Shown piece by piece: positions 47,980 through 59,900 of a stretch of DNA of 64,000 nt. The stretch is from Coffea arabica (Eukaryota; Streptophyta; Magnoliopsida; Gentianales; Rubiaceae). The position numbers were made by a program, and so were the translations under genes. A model generated the notes under the pieces. It did no database searches and was not told the origin of the DNA. It was given only the letters and a program-made list of their open reading frames with translations. The stretch covers positions 33,717,001 through 33,781,000 of the forward strand of contig NC_092324.1 in the NCBI RefSeq assembly GCF_036785885.1, given 5' to 3'. Position 1 is the stretch's first letter, and each line of letters opens with the position of its first letter.

Positions 47980-48898
47980 ATGTTAAGCATCCCATGGATG
48001 CATTGTTTTTCACTTTTTTTCTTTTTGGTTCAATGCATTTGGTCAAATCCTCCTTCGAGACCGACACATGAAGCCCTATTTGTGTTTGAATGCCTTGGAT
48101 CATTTTGTTTGTTCTGTCATTTTGTCTTGATGACAAACATAACCATTTCAAGTTTGAATGCGATTTGAGAAGTACTCTTATCATTGTTCACAGGGTTAAT
48201 AGCATTAAACTCCGTTAACTTTCTTCTTCGTTAACTTTTTTTTTTTTTTTACCCTTTCGGCAAAACTCTATAGAGGATAACCAACTTTAAATTTTACAAA
48301 AATAACTCAAAGTGATGAAGGGGCACAAACATGATGACCTTCACTGTAAGAGTAAATGATACTCCCTCCATCCTAATTATTTAGTCATGTTTTAGGAATT
48401 CAACTTTTTAAAAAGGAAAAATCATTCAAAACGTCCCTCACATTTTGTAAAATGACTTTTTTCATCCCTTACTTTTAAAAGTGTACTTTTACATCCTTTA
48501 CAAATTCACGTTGGTCAAATTTGGTCCCTATCTAAGTTTCCGACTAGTTTTTGGCCGGAATTCATCCCCTGACTTGCATGTGATCATTTTTTAGGGGCAA
48601 AATTGTCAAATCAAAATTTACATAATCCATCTATAGTCCCTTACATTTCACAAAATGAATCGTTTCGTCCCTTACATTTCACAAAATAAATTTTTTCATC
48701 CCTCAGATTTCTCAAAATGAATTTTTTTTATCTCTCATTGACCACGTGTATGAATAGTTTATATTTTTTTAAATTCATGAATATATCTATTTGATTTTAT
48801 CTAAAGAGTACAAATAATATATAATATATCTCTATTTGATTTCAGCTAAACAGATCAATATGTACATGGGTTTAAATCTAATAATTTTGTTTTAACCC

Positions 48899-48900
<2 letters not shown>

Positions 48901-48944
<44 letters not shown>
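48901..48944 (+). repeat. TA/TG microsatellite
   Basis: Five TA units followed by seventeen TG units, within the left half of the MULE-type element. Confidence 0.95.
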
Positions 48945-48945
<1 letters not shown>

Positions 48946-49102
48946 TTTCACCATGTGAATTTATTCAATATTTGTAATTTTTTCTATTTTAGTAATAATT
49001 CATTTATTGAGTTGTTTAATAAGAGTATCTAATTAATCGGTGTTAATTCGAATTCTATAGTCATGCTAACAAATTACAATTTAAATCTGAAATTTTTACT
49101 CA

Positions 49103-50016
49103 TGTAAGTGCCCGGTGCAACCCAATGAGTACAAACAATTTCACAATGATGCACAAAGATATATCAAATTTAAGCACAATAAAGAAAACTTAATTAAAGA
49201 GAATAGATAAGAAATGCAAACCAAATATCAATCCAATAGCCTCTTCAATAGATGGCGATGCTAACCAAGATGTACAAGTGAAGGCTCACTCCTTCCTCAC
49301 CTCAAACACTCTTTGGTTGAGCCAAGGAGTTTTACAACAATTCAAGTTAACCCTCAACAACCTACACTTGAAAGATCACTCACCCAATTAAGAACTATTT
49401 TATACAAATGAGGCAACCTTCACCAAGGTTTTACCACTCCAAGTGATAGGTTCACCTTCACCAAAGTTTTACTCCTCCTAGAGAGTAACCTTCACTTGAG
49501 CAACCTCACAACCCAACTTCCCCAACCCCTTATACAACCAACAAAGAATTTTTCTACTAAAAAATCTCACTTGTAAACTTGTATTTTGTGTTGGCAAAAG
49601 TCCCTTGTCTTCTTGTGCTTTGGGGTGTTTATAGAAGGTGAGAAATGGCTCCAAAAGGCTCTCCAACGGTCAAATATTAAATGCTGTCAAAACTAGCCGT
49701 TGGCCTGTCGGACGTCCGAACCATTTGCTCTGCATCCGAACCCTGCGTCCGAACCACCTATCGGACGTCCGAACCATTTGTTCTGCGTCCGAACCCTGCG
49801 TCCGAACGTCGTCAGAGAGTTGGCAAGTCTTCTTGGAATTTTTCGGATGTCCGACGCGGTTGATGTGCGTCCGAGGCGTGCGTCCGATCCTTCTCTTTGA
49901 TTCTCTTTTGGATCAATGACCTGTTCTAATAAATTTCTCACATATAAACATTAGTCCAAATCTACATTTTGGTTTGTTATTCATCAAAACCAAGGACTGA
50001 TCAACCAAGGTCAACA
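49103..50016 (-). repeat. 3' LTR of the gag-only element
   Basis: 914 bp. It contains a cluster of GC-rich palindromic TCGGACGTCCGAACC motifs and TGCGTCCGAACC variants at 49708-49890, unusual against the AT-rich surroundings. Confidence 0.92.
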
Positions 50017-50199
50017 ATCTCCCCCTTTTTTATGATGACAAACAAAATGAAGATTTCTTTGATCAAATAAGTTCAAATAAAACTCCCCCTTAGAAAATGC
50101 CAACATACAAAGAAATTTCAATAAATCCTACTCCCCCTTTTGGCATCAATCAAAAAGCAAACTCCCCCTTTATTTTTCAAATTAAGACCATATAGAATG

Positions 50200-51722
50200 T
50201 CAAAACTTTTTATAGGGTTCTTGGGAGTTAGTACAACATAATCTAGCAATCCACATGGATTTCATACCTTTTTTCATATTTTTCTTTACATAGCAATCAT
50301 TTTGCATATGTCCAAATTGGCAACAAAAGTGACACATGATAGAAGTATTTTGCACATAAGTGGATTTAATGCAACTAATTTTCTTACTTCTTATCATAGC
50401 AAACTTATTCGTGCCTAGAAAAGATTTGCTTTCTTTTGTTTGAGAAAACTTTTGTTTTTCATTTTGGAGAAACTCGTTCAAGTCATTAATTCTTTTCTTT
50501 AACAAATTTTGTTCCTCCAACATTTTTTCATAAAACTTTGTTTTCTCTTCCAACTTCCTTTTCAAATTATTTTTGCAATCAAAAACACCTTTTTGATTTT
50601 TTAAATCATCATTTTCCATTCTCAAACATTTGTTTTCTTGAAAAAGTTTGGAATTTTCTTCCAACAAATCATTTATTTTTGTTTTCAAATCTTTATTTTT
50701 AGCATAAGATTCTCTCAAACTTTTATGCATTTTAATCATAAGAATATGCACATCATCATCTTCATTATCTTCATCACTAGAAGAGTGATAAGAATTTACC
50801 TCATTTTCTCCAAAGGCCATTAGTGCCATTTGGGCCAACTCTTCTTTTTCTCTTTTTGAATTGCATTCATCCCATGTAATTTTGCAATCTCCTCTTGAAC
50901 TTCTCTTGTTGAAGATCTTCTTGAAACTTTTGATGTGAGGAGCTATATCATTGTCCACTTCCATGTTTTCATTACCCATGAAGGATGGGTTATCTCCCAC
51001 TTGAGATGCTTTAAAAGTTATGCCTCCCTTATACATTCTTGCATTTTCTTCCTCTTGCACTTTGAATTTCAGCTTTAATTCATAAGAGGTTAGGGAATTC
51101 ACAAGAGATTCAATGGACATAGAATTTAAATCCTTTGCCTCTTCTATAGCATTTATTTTATTTTCCCATTCTTTTGGCAAGGCATTCAAAATCTTCTATT
51201 TTTCTCACCCAAAGAATATTCTTTTCCAAGCAATTTAAGATCTTGAATAATGTCACAAAATCTACTACACATCTTATCAACATTTTCAAGAGGATGCATT
51301 TTGAAAAATTCATATTGAGAAACAAGCAAAGATTTCTTTTGTTCTTTAATATCTTGGTTACCTTCATGAAATATACACAGTTTATCCCAAATATCTTTAG
51401 CTGATTTACAACCTTTAATCCTACTAGATTCATTTACATCTAATGCATTGTACAATATACACATGGCCTTGGCATTCAAAGAAAGGTATCTTTTGTCTTT
51501 TTCATTCAATTCTTGTCTAGTCTTTAATCTACTCAAATTAGTGGTAGAGTCAACTATTCCAGCTTCATAAGGACCATCTTCTACCACATACCATAATTCA
51601 ATATAAACGGATTGTAAGAAAATCATCATTCTTTGTTTCCACATGCTAAAATGAGAACCGTTAAACATAGGTGGTCTATCAATAGATTGCCCTTCTAAAA
51701 AGGAAACTTTTATGGTTGCCAT
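50200..51722 (-). pseudogene. Copia-type Gag of the gag-only element, one frameshift
   Basis: The minus-strand ATG at 51722 starts MATIKVSFLEGQSIDRPP. The N-terminal half is the UBN2/copia Gag fold (FNGSHFSMWKQRMMIFLQS, LNAKAMCILYNALDVNES). After a one-base loss near 51190 the frame continues with LPKEWENKINAIEE, a long coiled-coil-like Lys/Glu region, and a zinc knuckle CHFCCQFGHMQNDC (CX2CX4HX4C), ending about 184 bp before the 3' LTR. It would package RNA into virus-like particles. The coding length is near 500 residues, all Gag. Confidence 0.88.
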
Positions 51723-51780
51723 GATCTTTACTCCAAGCCGATTGAGCTTCGTCTCAAGGAGACCAAGCTCTGATACCAAT

Positions 51781-52694
51781 TGTAAGTGCCCGGTGCAACC
51801 CAATGAGTACAAACAATTTCACAATGATGCACAAAGATATATCAAATTTAAGCACAATAAAGAAAACTTAATTAAAGAGAATAGATAAGAAATGCAAACC
51901 AAATATCAATCCAATAGCCTCTTCAATAGATGGCGATGCTAACCAAGATGTACAAGTGAAGGCTCACTCATTCCTCACCCCAAACACTCTTTGGTTGAGC
52001 CAAGGAGTTTTACAACAATTCAAGTTAACCCTCAACAACCTACACTTGAAAGATCACTCACCCAATTAAGAACTATTTTATACAAATGAGGCAACCTTCA
52101 CCAAGGTTTTACCACTCCAAATGATAGGTTCACCTTCACCAAAGTTTTACTCCTCCTAGAGAGTAACCTTCACTTGAGCAACCTCACAACCCAACTTCCC
52201 CAACCCCTTATACAACCAACAAAGAATCTTTCTACTAAAAAATCTCACTTGTAAGCTTGTATTTTGTGTTGGCAAAAGTCCCTTGTCTTCTTGTGCTTTG
52301 GGGTGTTTATAGAAGGTGAGAAATGGCTCCAAAAGGCTCTCCAACGGTCAAATATTAAATGCTGTCAAAACTAGCCGTTGGCCTGTCGGACGTCCGAACC
52401 ATTTGCTCTGCGTCCGAACCCTGCGTCCGAACCACCTATCGGACGTCCGAACCATTTGTTCTGCGTCCGAACCCTGCGTCCGAACGTCGTCAGAGAGTTG
52501 GCAAGTCTTCTTGGAATTTTTCGGACGTCCGACGCGGTTGATGTGCGTCCGAGGCGTGCGTCCGATCCTTCTCTTTGATTCTCTTTTGGATCAATGACCT
52601 GTTCTAATAAATTTCTCACATATAAACATTAGTCCAAATCTACATTTTGGTTTGTTATTCATCAAAACCAAGGACTGATCAACCAAGGTCAACA
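51781..52694 (-). repeat. 5' LTR of the gag-only element
   Basis: 914 bp, nearly identical to 49103-50016. It is the 5' LTR because the primer-binding site (51767-51780) lies at its left edge in minus orientation. Confidence 0.92.
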
Positions 52695-53611
52695 ACTCAC
52701 TACCTTTAAGTCCAACAATTGAATTTCTTATCTTATGATTATTTTAAAATTTGAAAGTGTCAATTACTTACTTCTTTTTGTGATACTTTTCTTTTGTTTA
52801 TTTTTTTCTGTCTAAATTTAATTCGATATAAACACTTGATAATGTTTAGAATTAAATGTCTTCTTTGTTTTCAATTTTCGAGTAAAAGGAATGAACATGA
52901 GCGAAAAACTAACAATTTTTTTAAACTGCTATATATATATATCTATTTTAATTTCACATAAACAGTATGTTTAAGCGAAAATTAAATAGAGATATATTAC
53001 ATGCTATTTGTATTGTCCATGTGAGATCAAATAGATATATAAATTAGTTTAAAAAAAAGTTATTCATACACATGAACAATGAGAAATGAAAAATGAAAAA
53101 TTTATTTTGTAAAATATGAGGGATGAAAAAATTCATTTTTGTGAAATGTGAAGGACAAAACAATTCATTTTGTGAAATGTGAGAGACTATGGATTGAATT
53201 ATGTAAATTTTGATTTGTCAATTTTGCCCTTAAAAAATGATCACGTGCAAGGCACGTGATGGATTCCGACAAAAAACTAGTCGGAAATCTAGATAGGGAC
53301 CAAATTTAATCAATATGAATTTGTAAGGGACGTAAAAGTACACTTTTAAAAGTAAGGGACGAAAAAAGTCATTTTGTAAAATGTGAGGGACTTTTTGAAT
53401 GATTTTCCCTTTTAAAAATAATGATTTGATTGTGATCTTTGTGCTTTTCTTTCTAATTTTACTCTCACAAATTCAAAATTTAAATTTGAATAGTAATATA
53501 CATATGATTAAAAAGAAAGACTATATTGAAAAGAGAGACTAAACATAACAAATGTTATGAAATATTTTAAAATGGAAAGTATAACAATTTGAATAGGAGG
53601 GAGGGAGGGAG

Positions 53612-55353
53612 TAATAAAATATCTCAAATAAGGTATGTTAAGGCCATTTAAGGTTAGAAGACCTTCAAAAGGCCTTCAGCTGAGATAAAGATCTGCTGGG
53701 TGGGGTTCTTTTGTATTTTCTTTTCTTTCTTTTTATTGCTTTTATCTCCAACCATTTCAACCACACGTTCTTTGAGTACACTGAAGCGGTGTCGGTTTCG
53801 TGACCTCGCTCTTTTGTGAATTTATAAGAGGTAGGAAGAAAGAAATTATGGTTATTACCACCAAAGGTGACCAAAGAAATTTTGGTCGGGCATGTTGCAT
53901 TTGGTTTGCAGTTTTCTTGAGAAAAATTTTTGGATTGCAATTTTGTACTAAAAAAATTTGTACATTTTTCATGACCATATTTTTTAATTACTTTTTAATC
54001 TCATATATATCAAATCATTATAGTATATTTTTTTAACAAAAATTTTTAAAAATAGCAATTCAAACGAGCTCTTAATTATAATAATAAAACACCCTAGTAA
54101 TTTCATGAGAGCGATTTTTCTTGGATGTTTTAAGCCTTCCCACTGCCGGCAAATAAAAATAAACACGTTTAAACCTTACTTTCACGGAGGGCCTCTGCAA
54201 AAAATTTGAGCAATCAAAGTATACTCATCACTCTACATTTGAGAGACGTTGTTGTTCCGGGGCAAGTAATCATAACATTATATCTTATCTTATCTTATCT
54301 TCTTATCTTACCTACTATAAAGCGCGAGTTTACAATTGAGCTTCCGATTGAATTGATCGATTTCGTCCCCAGATTCTTGCTCTGATTGGCGGTTGTGATT
54401 ATCCTAGTTTAGTCGTGAATTTTGTGAAATTGTTGGGCATGTTGGTCATTTGGATATGTGATAGTGGGCCTTTTTTGGTATTTGAACTGTGCTGGCAACT
54501 GCACGTAGGAGTGGCAATTTTCGACACGAACTAAAAACACGACATGAACCTTACACGAAATTAATGAGTTTGGGTTGAGGTTTCAGGTGTTTGGATCAAA
54601 ATCTGGTCGAACCCGATGAACTTGAAAAAAAAAAGGTCGATTTCGATTCAACCTGTGGGTGACCCGATATGACCCATTTACGAATTAAAAATAATTTAAT
54701 AAAAATAAAAATTATTTTATCTAACTTAACTAAGTTTTTTTTTTTTTCAAAGGCATTAATTACTTAATCCTAAATGAATTTATTTAATTTGTATGACGTT
54801 GAAATTATTATATTTGGACAAATAATATATTATGTTTGGGATAAAACACTTTTACGGTATGTAATTTATTTTAGATTTGATTTGAAATTATTTATTTAAA
54901 TTTTTATTACTTGATTATGTAATTAGTTTTGTAAGAAATTGATTTTATTAGAAATTACAGTGATAAATTAATAAATTAAAATTAAGTTTCGGGTTATTTC
55001 GGGTTGACCCGCCAACCCGAATTTTTCGGGTTCGTGTTAGGTATCTTGACCCGTTTCAGGTTAGCGGATCAAGTTCGGATCAGCATGTTTTCTATTATAC
55101 CCGAGTCTCAACCCGACCCGTCAACTCGAATTCGACCCGATTGCCACCCCTAACGGGATGTGTTTGATGCCACCACGTGGCAGTTGTAATTTTGGGTTTC
55201 GTGATTTGTGTCATGCAAAATGCTCTTTCTGTTTTTTTTTGTCCCTTTGTCAATAGTCCTCACCGCCTAAACAAGTGTTGTTTTTTTCTCTTTATCTCAT
55301 ATATTCTCAACTCTCTCCACTCTTCACAGTCGCACCATCCTCTCCGTTCTATC
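53612..55353 (+). repeat. Segmental duplication copy B, distal block
   Basis: 53612-53690 continues the sulfotransferase 3' flank (equivalent to 9192-9270). From about 53695 it matches 28600-29900 of copy A. It is interrupted by a 647-bp MITE at 54506-55152. It stops at 55353, where the copia element inserted in TTCTATC; copy A has TTCTATCAATC at that place. Confidence 0.85.
54506..55152. mobile_element. TIR element of the TAGGGGTGGCAAT type
   Basis: The ends are TAGGAGTGGCAAT and its inverse ATTGCCACCCCTA. Copy A has the empty site. The flanks show ACG on both sides (54503-54505 and 55153-55155), suggesting a 3-bp duplication, although related plant elements are usually assigned to hAT with 8 bp. 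Subterminal regions are rich in ACCCGA/CGACCC motifs. No coding sequence. Confidence 0.7.
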
Positions 55354-56977
55354 TGTTGGGTTTTAGGGATACTACGCAGCGGAAAATTAAAATTTTTTCC
55401 CTAAAATCATCCAGAAATCACCCAAGATTTTACGTATGATGTACTAAAAGTAGGGTTTTAGAATTACCTTAATCCAAGCGGCGTCTCCCTGCAGCGTTGT
55501 TTGAGGATGGTCAGCCCTTGAGCAGTCCAATCGTCCTGCCTCTACTGATATCCACGCTAGAGCAACCCTGGATCGTCTCACGAACTATATATTGAAGAGA
55601 AAAATGTGCTAGCCTTCTTACTCTTTTCGAACGTATATTTTTTCTCTCTCTCGTATGTGACGCCCACACACTCAATTTTTCCCCCGTTTTTTTTCTATTT
55701 TTTCCCCTTTCCTGTATCTGTATCTCTGCCAATCTCAACTGGAGAGAGAGAGAGATATCTGATAAGATAGAATGATGAGTCTTCTTGTCTGATTCAAAAT
55801 CAAAACAATAAGACTTCTCATTACACAAGACTCTATCTATCATTATCTGATAGATAAGAGATAACCATTTACTCTTATCTGCTCAAATAAGCCTGGGATT
55901 AATTTTCTTTTAAAATTAATCCCTGATAATTTACATAGTTTCAATCCAAGATTAAATCTCTATTGCGTGTGACCCAATAGGTCCCGAATGCATTGCTAAT
56001 AATTATGGTTTAATAATTAGATAAAATAAACGACTTTATTTTATCATAACTTATAATAAATAATTAATCCATAATTATAAATCATGAGCGGTGTCTAACA
56101 ACACATCGCGATTGCCCAATTATTCGGAATTAGTCAAGGGAATTTGACCTAACCTTTCCGTGAAAAATTACCGTGTAATTATTATCCTTTCACCAAAGAT
56201 ATCCAATTAGTCAGGAATAAGGAATAAGTGGCAATTCCCTGATGACTAATAAAATTTTCTAGTTCCCGAAATTTACCCTTAATTAGGTTAAATTGAAGAC
56301 ATTCTTCAATTTACCTAATAGTCGACTTTAGGGTTAATTTCTCACTAGTGGCCATCCGGGTATCAACTCCTTCTATCAGAGTGGTAAATCCTATCTTGAT
56401 CACCCATTTTCTTTACGTGCTTCACACTACATCCAACTTCTACACTTTAAGGTACTCTAAAAAAGTAACATGTAATTAGAGTCAAAATGTAGTGATTCCC
56501 ACTCAAGATTCTATGGTGATCTCAAGTCGTAGGATCACTTACACAATTTTTCACTAGAGATACATCATTGGCACTAGATAGATATTCTAACGGGATCTCT
56601 AAAAGGTTCACTCCAATACATTTGTACTTTTCAAATCATCTACACATTAGCCTAAGTATCTTCATACTATAGTTGATGAGAACAACCACTAATTACATTA
56701 ATTAGAGGCTAACTGTGTACTAGTTTTACCGTACTAAAGATGTCCTATTTCATTAGTACAAAAACTAGAAAATTTTAATAATATTACTATAAATGCGATT
56801 GATATCTCATAGTCACCAACTCTTGTGACTATCATCACATTAGTAAATATTCTAAGGACTTTATCGGTTGTATCTAATATTTAACAGATAAAAAAGAAGT
56901 TATTAAAATACAAAACATATAATAAGGAATGTATAAAATAAAAACAAATATATTGTTTTAGGGCATACATTCCAACA
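55354..56977 (-). repeat. 3' LTR of the copia element
   Basis: 1624 bp from TGTTGGGTTTTAGGG to GCATACATTCCAACA (+ strand). The left flank is TTCTATC; the matching duplication on the far side is outside the window. Confidence 0.9.
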
Positions 56978-56991
56978 ATCTCCCACTTGCA

Positions 56992-59900
56992 TTAAAACAC
57001 ATTATCTATGTTTTTCATCCCATAAGATAATACATGACTATCATGCTTCTTTTGAGAAAGAACTTTAGTAAGAGGATCAGCTATGTTATCCTCTGTAGAG
57101 ACTCTTTCTATCTTTACATCATTCCTAGTAACGATTTCTCTAATCAAGTGAAATCTTCTAAGCACATGTTTGGATCGCTGATGAGACCTAGGTTCCTTGG
57201 CTTGAGCTATAGCCCCATTGTTATCACAGTACAAAGTGACCGGATCAACAATGGTTGGAACCACACCAAGTTCAATTGCAAACTTCTTGATCCAAACTGC
57301 TTCCTTAGCTGCTTCCGCGGCCGTAATATACTCAGCCTCTGTTGTAGAATCTGCTGTGGTGTCTTGTTTGGAACTCTTCCAACAGATGGCACCTCCATTA
57401 AGAGTAAAAATGAAACCTGACTGCGATTTACAATCATCCTTATCTGATTGAAAACTTGCATCAGTATAGCCTTTGAGTTCTAACTCATCCTTTCCATAAA
57501 TTAAGAACAAATCTTTGGTCCTTCTTAAGTACTTAAGAATGTTCTTAACGGCTATCCAATGACCCTCACCTGGATTAGCCTGAAATCTACTTGTGACACT
57601 CAGAGCATAGGAGACATCAGGTCTTGTACATAACATAGCATACATAATTGATCCAATTGCCGAAGCATATGGAACATTGTGCATCTTATCAGTCTCAACT
57701 TGTGTCTTTGGACACATGTTTTTAGAAAGACTTATACCATGAGTCATAGGTAAATTACCCATCTTAGACTTATCCATGCTAAACCTCTTTAGCACTTTAT
57801 CAATGTATGTAGATTGTGAAAGACCTAGTAGCCTATTAGATCTATTCCTATAGATCTTAATGCCTAATATATAGGCCGCTTCTCCTAAATCTTTCATGGA
57901 AAAGTTTTTCGACAACCAACCCTTTACCAATTGTAACATCGGTATATTGTTTCCCATTATTAATATGTCATCTACATATAAAATAAGGAAAATAATTGAA
58001 CTCCCACTAACTTTCTTATACACACAAGGTTCATCCGGATTCTTGAGAAATCCAAACTCTTTGATCGTCTCATCGAATCGGATGTTCCAACTCCTAGATG
58101 CTTGTTTAAGTCCATAAATAGACTTTTGTAACTTACATATTTGACTAGGATTTGTAGATGTAAAGCCTTCAGGTTGTGTCATATACACATCCTCATGCAA
58201 TGTCCCGTTAAGGAACGCGGTCTTTACATCCATCTGCCAAATCTCATAGTCATGATATGCTGATATGCCAAGCAATATCCGAATGGATTTAAGCATAGCT
58301 ACTGGTGAGAAAGTTTCATCGTAATCGATTCCCTCTTTCTGCTTGTAGCCTTTGGCTGCCAGTCTAGCTTTATAGGTAACCACATTACCAGCCATGTCAG
58401 TCTTCTTCTTGAAGATCCATTTACACCCTACAGGTTTTATTTCTTCAGGTGGATCAACTAAGGTCCACACCTTATTGTCATACATGGAATTTATTTCGGA
58501 ATTCATGGCTTCTAACCATTTAGAGGAGTTTGGATTACTTATTGCCTCTTGGTAGGTAGTAGGTTCGTCATCTTGAATGACTAGAACATCATTGTTATGG
58601 CTCACAAGAAATTGGTATCTCTTGGGAGTTGAGCGTGTTCTTACTGACCTACGAAGCCCTTGTGTATCAACAGCTTCAGTATCTGCCCTATCATTATGTG
58701 GTTGAAGCTGTTCTTCATTAGATCGTTCAATGTTTGTTGGATGATCCTGAATTTTTTCAAAATCTATTCTACTCCCACTGCTTCTTTCTAGAATGTATTC
58801 TTTCTCTAGAAAAATATCATGTTTTGAGACAAATACCTTTTGCTCAATTGGATTGTAGAAATAGTATCCTATAGACTCTCTCGGATACCCTACAAACAAA
58901 CATTTGTCAGATCTAGCTTCAAGCTTGTCTGACTCTGCCCTCTTCACATAAGTTGGGCAGCCCCAAACCTTCATATAAGACAGATTTGGTTTCTTTCCTT
59001 TCCATATCTCATATGATGTGGAGTCGACAACTTTAATGGGTACTCTATTAAGAATATAAGAGGCTGCATCTAATGCAAATCCCCAAAACGATTTTGGGGC
59101 ACTTGAGTGGCTCATCATAGAACGAACCATATCCAATAAGGTTCGGTTTCTCCTTTCAGATACACCATTTAACTGTGGTGTACCTGGAGGAGTCCATTGC
59201 GGAACTATTCCATTATCCTTTAAATAAACTCCAAACTCGTCATTTAAGTATTCTCCACCACGATCAGATCGTAGTGTCTTAATACTTTTATTGGTTTGTT
59301 TTTCTACTTCATTCTTGAATTCCTTAAACTTTTCAAATGATTCAGATTTGTATTTCATTAAATACACGTAACCATATCTCAAATGGTCATCTGTGAAAGT
59401 GATGAAGTATGAAAAATCACCTCTAGCAGTGATCGACATTGGGCCGCATACATCAGTATGTACTAGCCCAAGTAAATCACTGGCTCGTTCCCCTTTTCCA
59501 GTAAAGGGCATTTTGGTCATTTTGCCAAGTAAACAAGTTTCGCATGTATCATATGATTCATAATCAAATGAATCCAAGTATCCATGTTGGTATAACTTGG
59601 AGATGCGTTTTTCATTTACATGACCATACCTACAGTGCCAGAGGTAGGTTTTATTTAGTTTATCTGTTCTCATTCTTTTTTCACTCACATTGAGAATTTG
59701 ATGATCAAGATCTAGAATATATAAACCGTTATTCCAACTTCTAGAACCATAAAACACACCATTTTTAGAAAAAGAACAACATTTATTCTCCTGGGTTATC
59801 CGAAACCCATTTAAATCCAAACAGGAAATAGAAATGATGTTTGTAGTAAGTGCTGGAACACAATAACAATTTAATAATTCTAAAATCAATCCATTGGGTA

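Larger units (their letters stand above)
43997..48361 (+). repeat. Segmental duplication copy B, proximal block
   Basis: The counterpart of 1216-9190, uninterrupted by the MITE and solo LTR found in copy A. A short local rearrangement repeats CCCTCATAAGAAA near 44270 and 44343. It ends at 48361, where the nested transposon stack begins, and resumes at 53612. Confidence 0.9.
49103..52694 (-). mobile_element. Gag-only LTR retrotransposon (TR-GAG type), inner layer
   Basis: 3592 bp. The LTRs at 49103-50016 and 51781-52694 are each 914 bp, begin TGTAAGTGCCC, end GGTCAACA, and are flanked by a 5-bp duplication ACTCA (49098-49102 and 52695-52699). By eye the LTRs differ at only about seven positions, so the insertion is recent. 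On the minus strand the primer site TTGGTATCAGAGC adjoins the right LTR and a polypurine tract (AAAAAAGGGGGAGAT) adjoins the left one. The internal region encodes only Gag; protease, integrase and reverse transcriptase are absent. Such gag-only elements depend on a partner for reverse transcription. Confidence 0.93.
48415..53409. mobile_element. MULE-type long-TIR element, middle layer
   Basis: Flanked by a perfect 9-bp duplication TTTTAAAAA (48406-48414 and 53410-53418). The arms start GGAAAAATCATTCAAAACG and are inverted repeats over more than 400 bp, with repeated TTTCGTCCCTTACATTTCAC-type modules. Without the inner retrotransposon it is about 1.4 kb and has no transposase. A perfect inverted-repeat transcript from such an element could feed small RNAs; that is inference. 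Confidence 0.85.
48362..53611. mobile_element. Stowaway-like element, outer layer of a three-level nest
   Basis: It starts CTCCCTCCATCC after TA (48360-48361) and ends GGAGGGAGGGAG before TA (53612-53613). In copy A the corresponding site (about 9188-9192) has no insertion. About 53 bp on the left and 200 bp on the right belong to this layer; the rest is nested insertions. Confidence 0.7.

Noticed and set aside
49638-49941. Overlapping frames on both strands through the TCGGACGTCCGA cluster (repeated at 52316-52619)
   Set aside because: Palindromic repeats within the LTR keep several frames open; the translations are repeat artefacts.
51158-51433. Separate 91-aa minus-strand gene
   Set aside because: It is an out-of-frame reading of the Gag gene around its frameshift.
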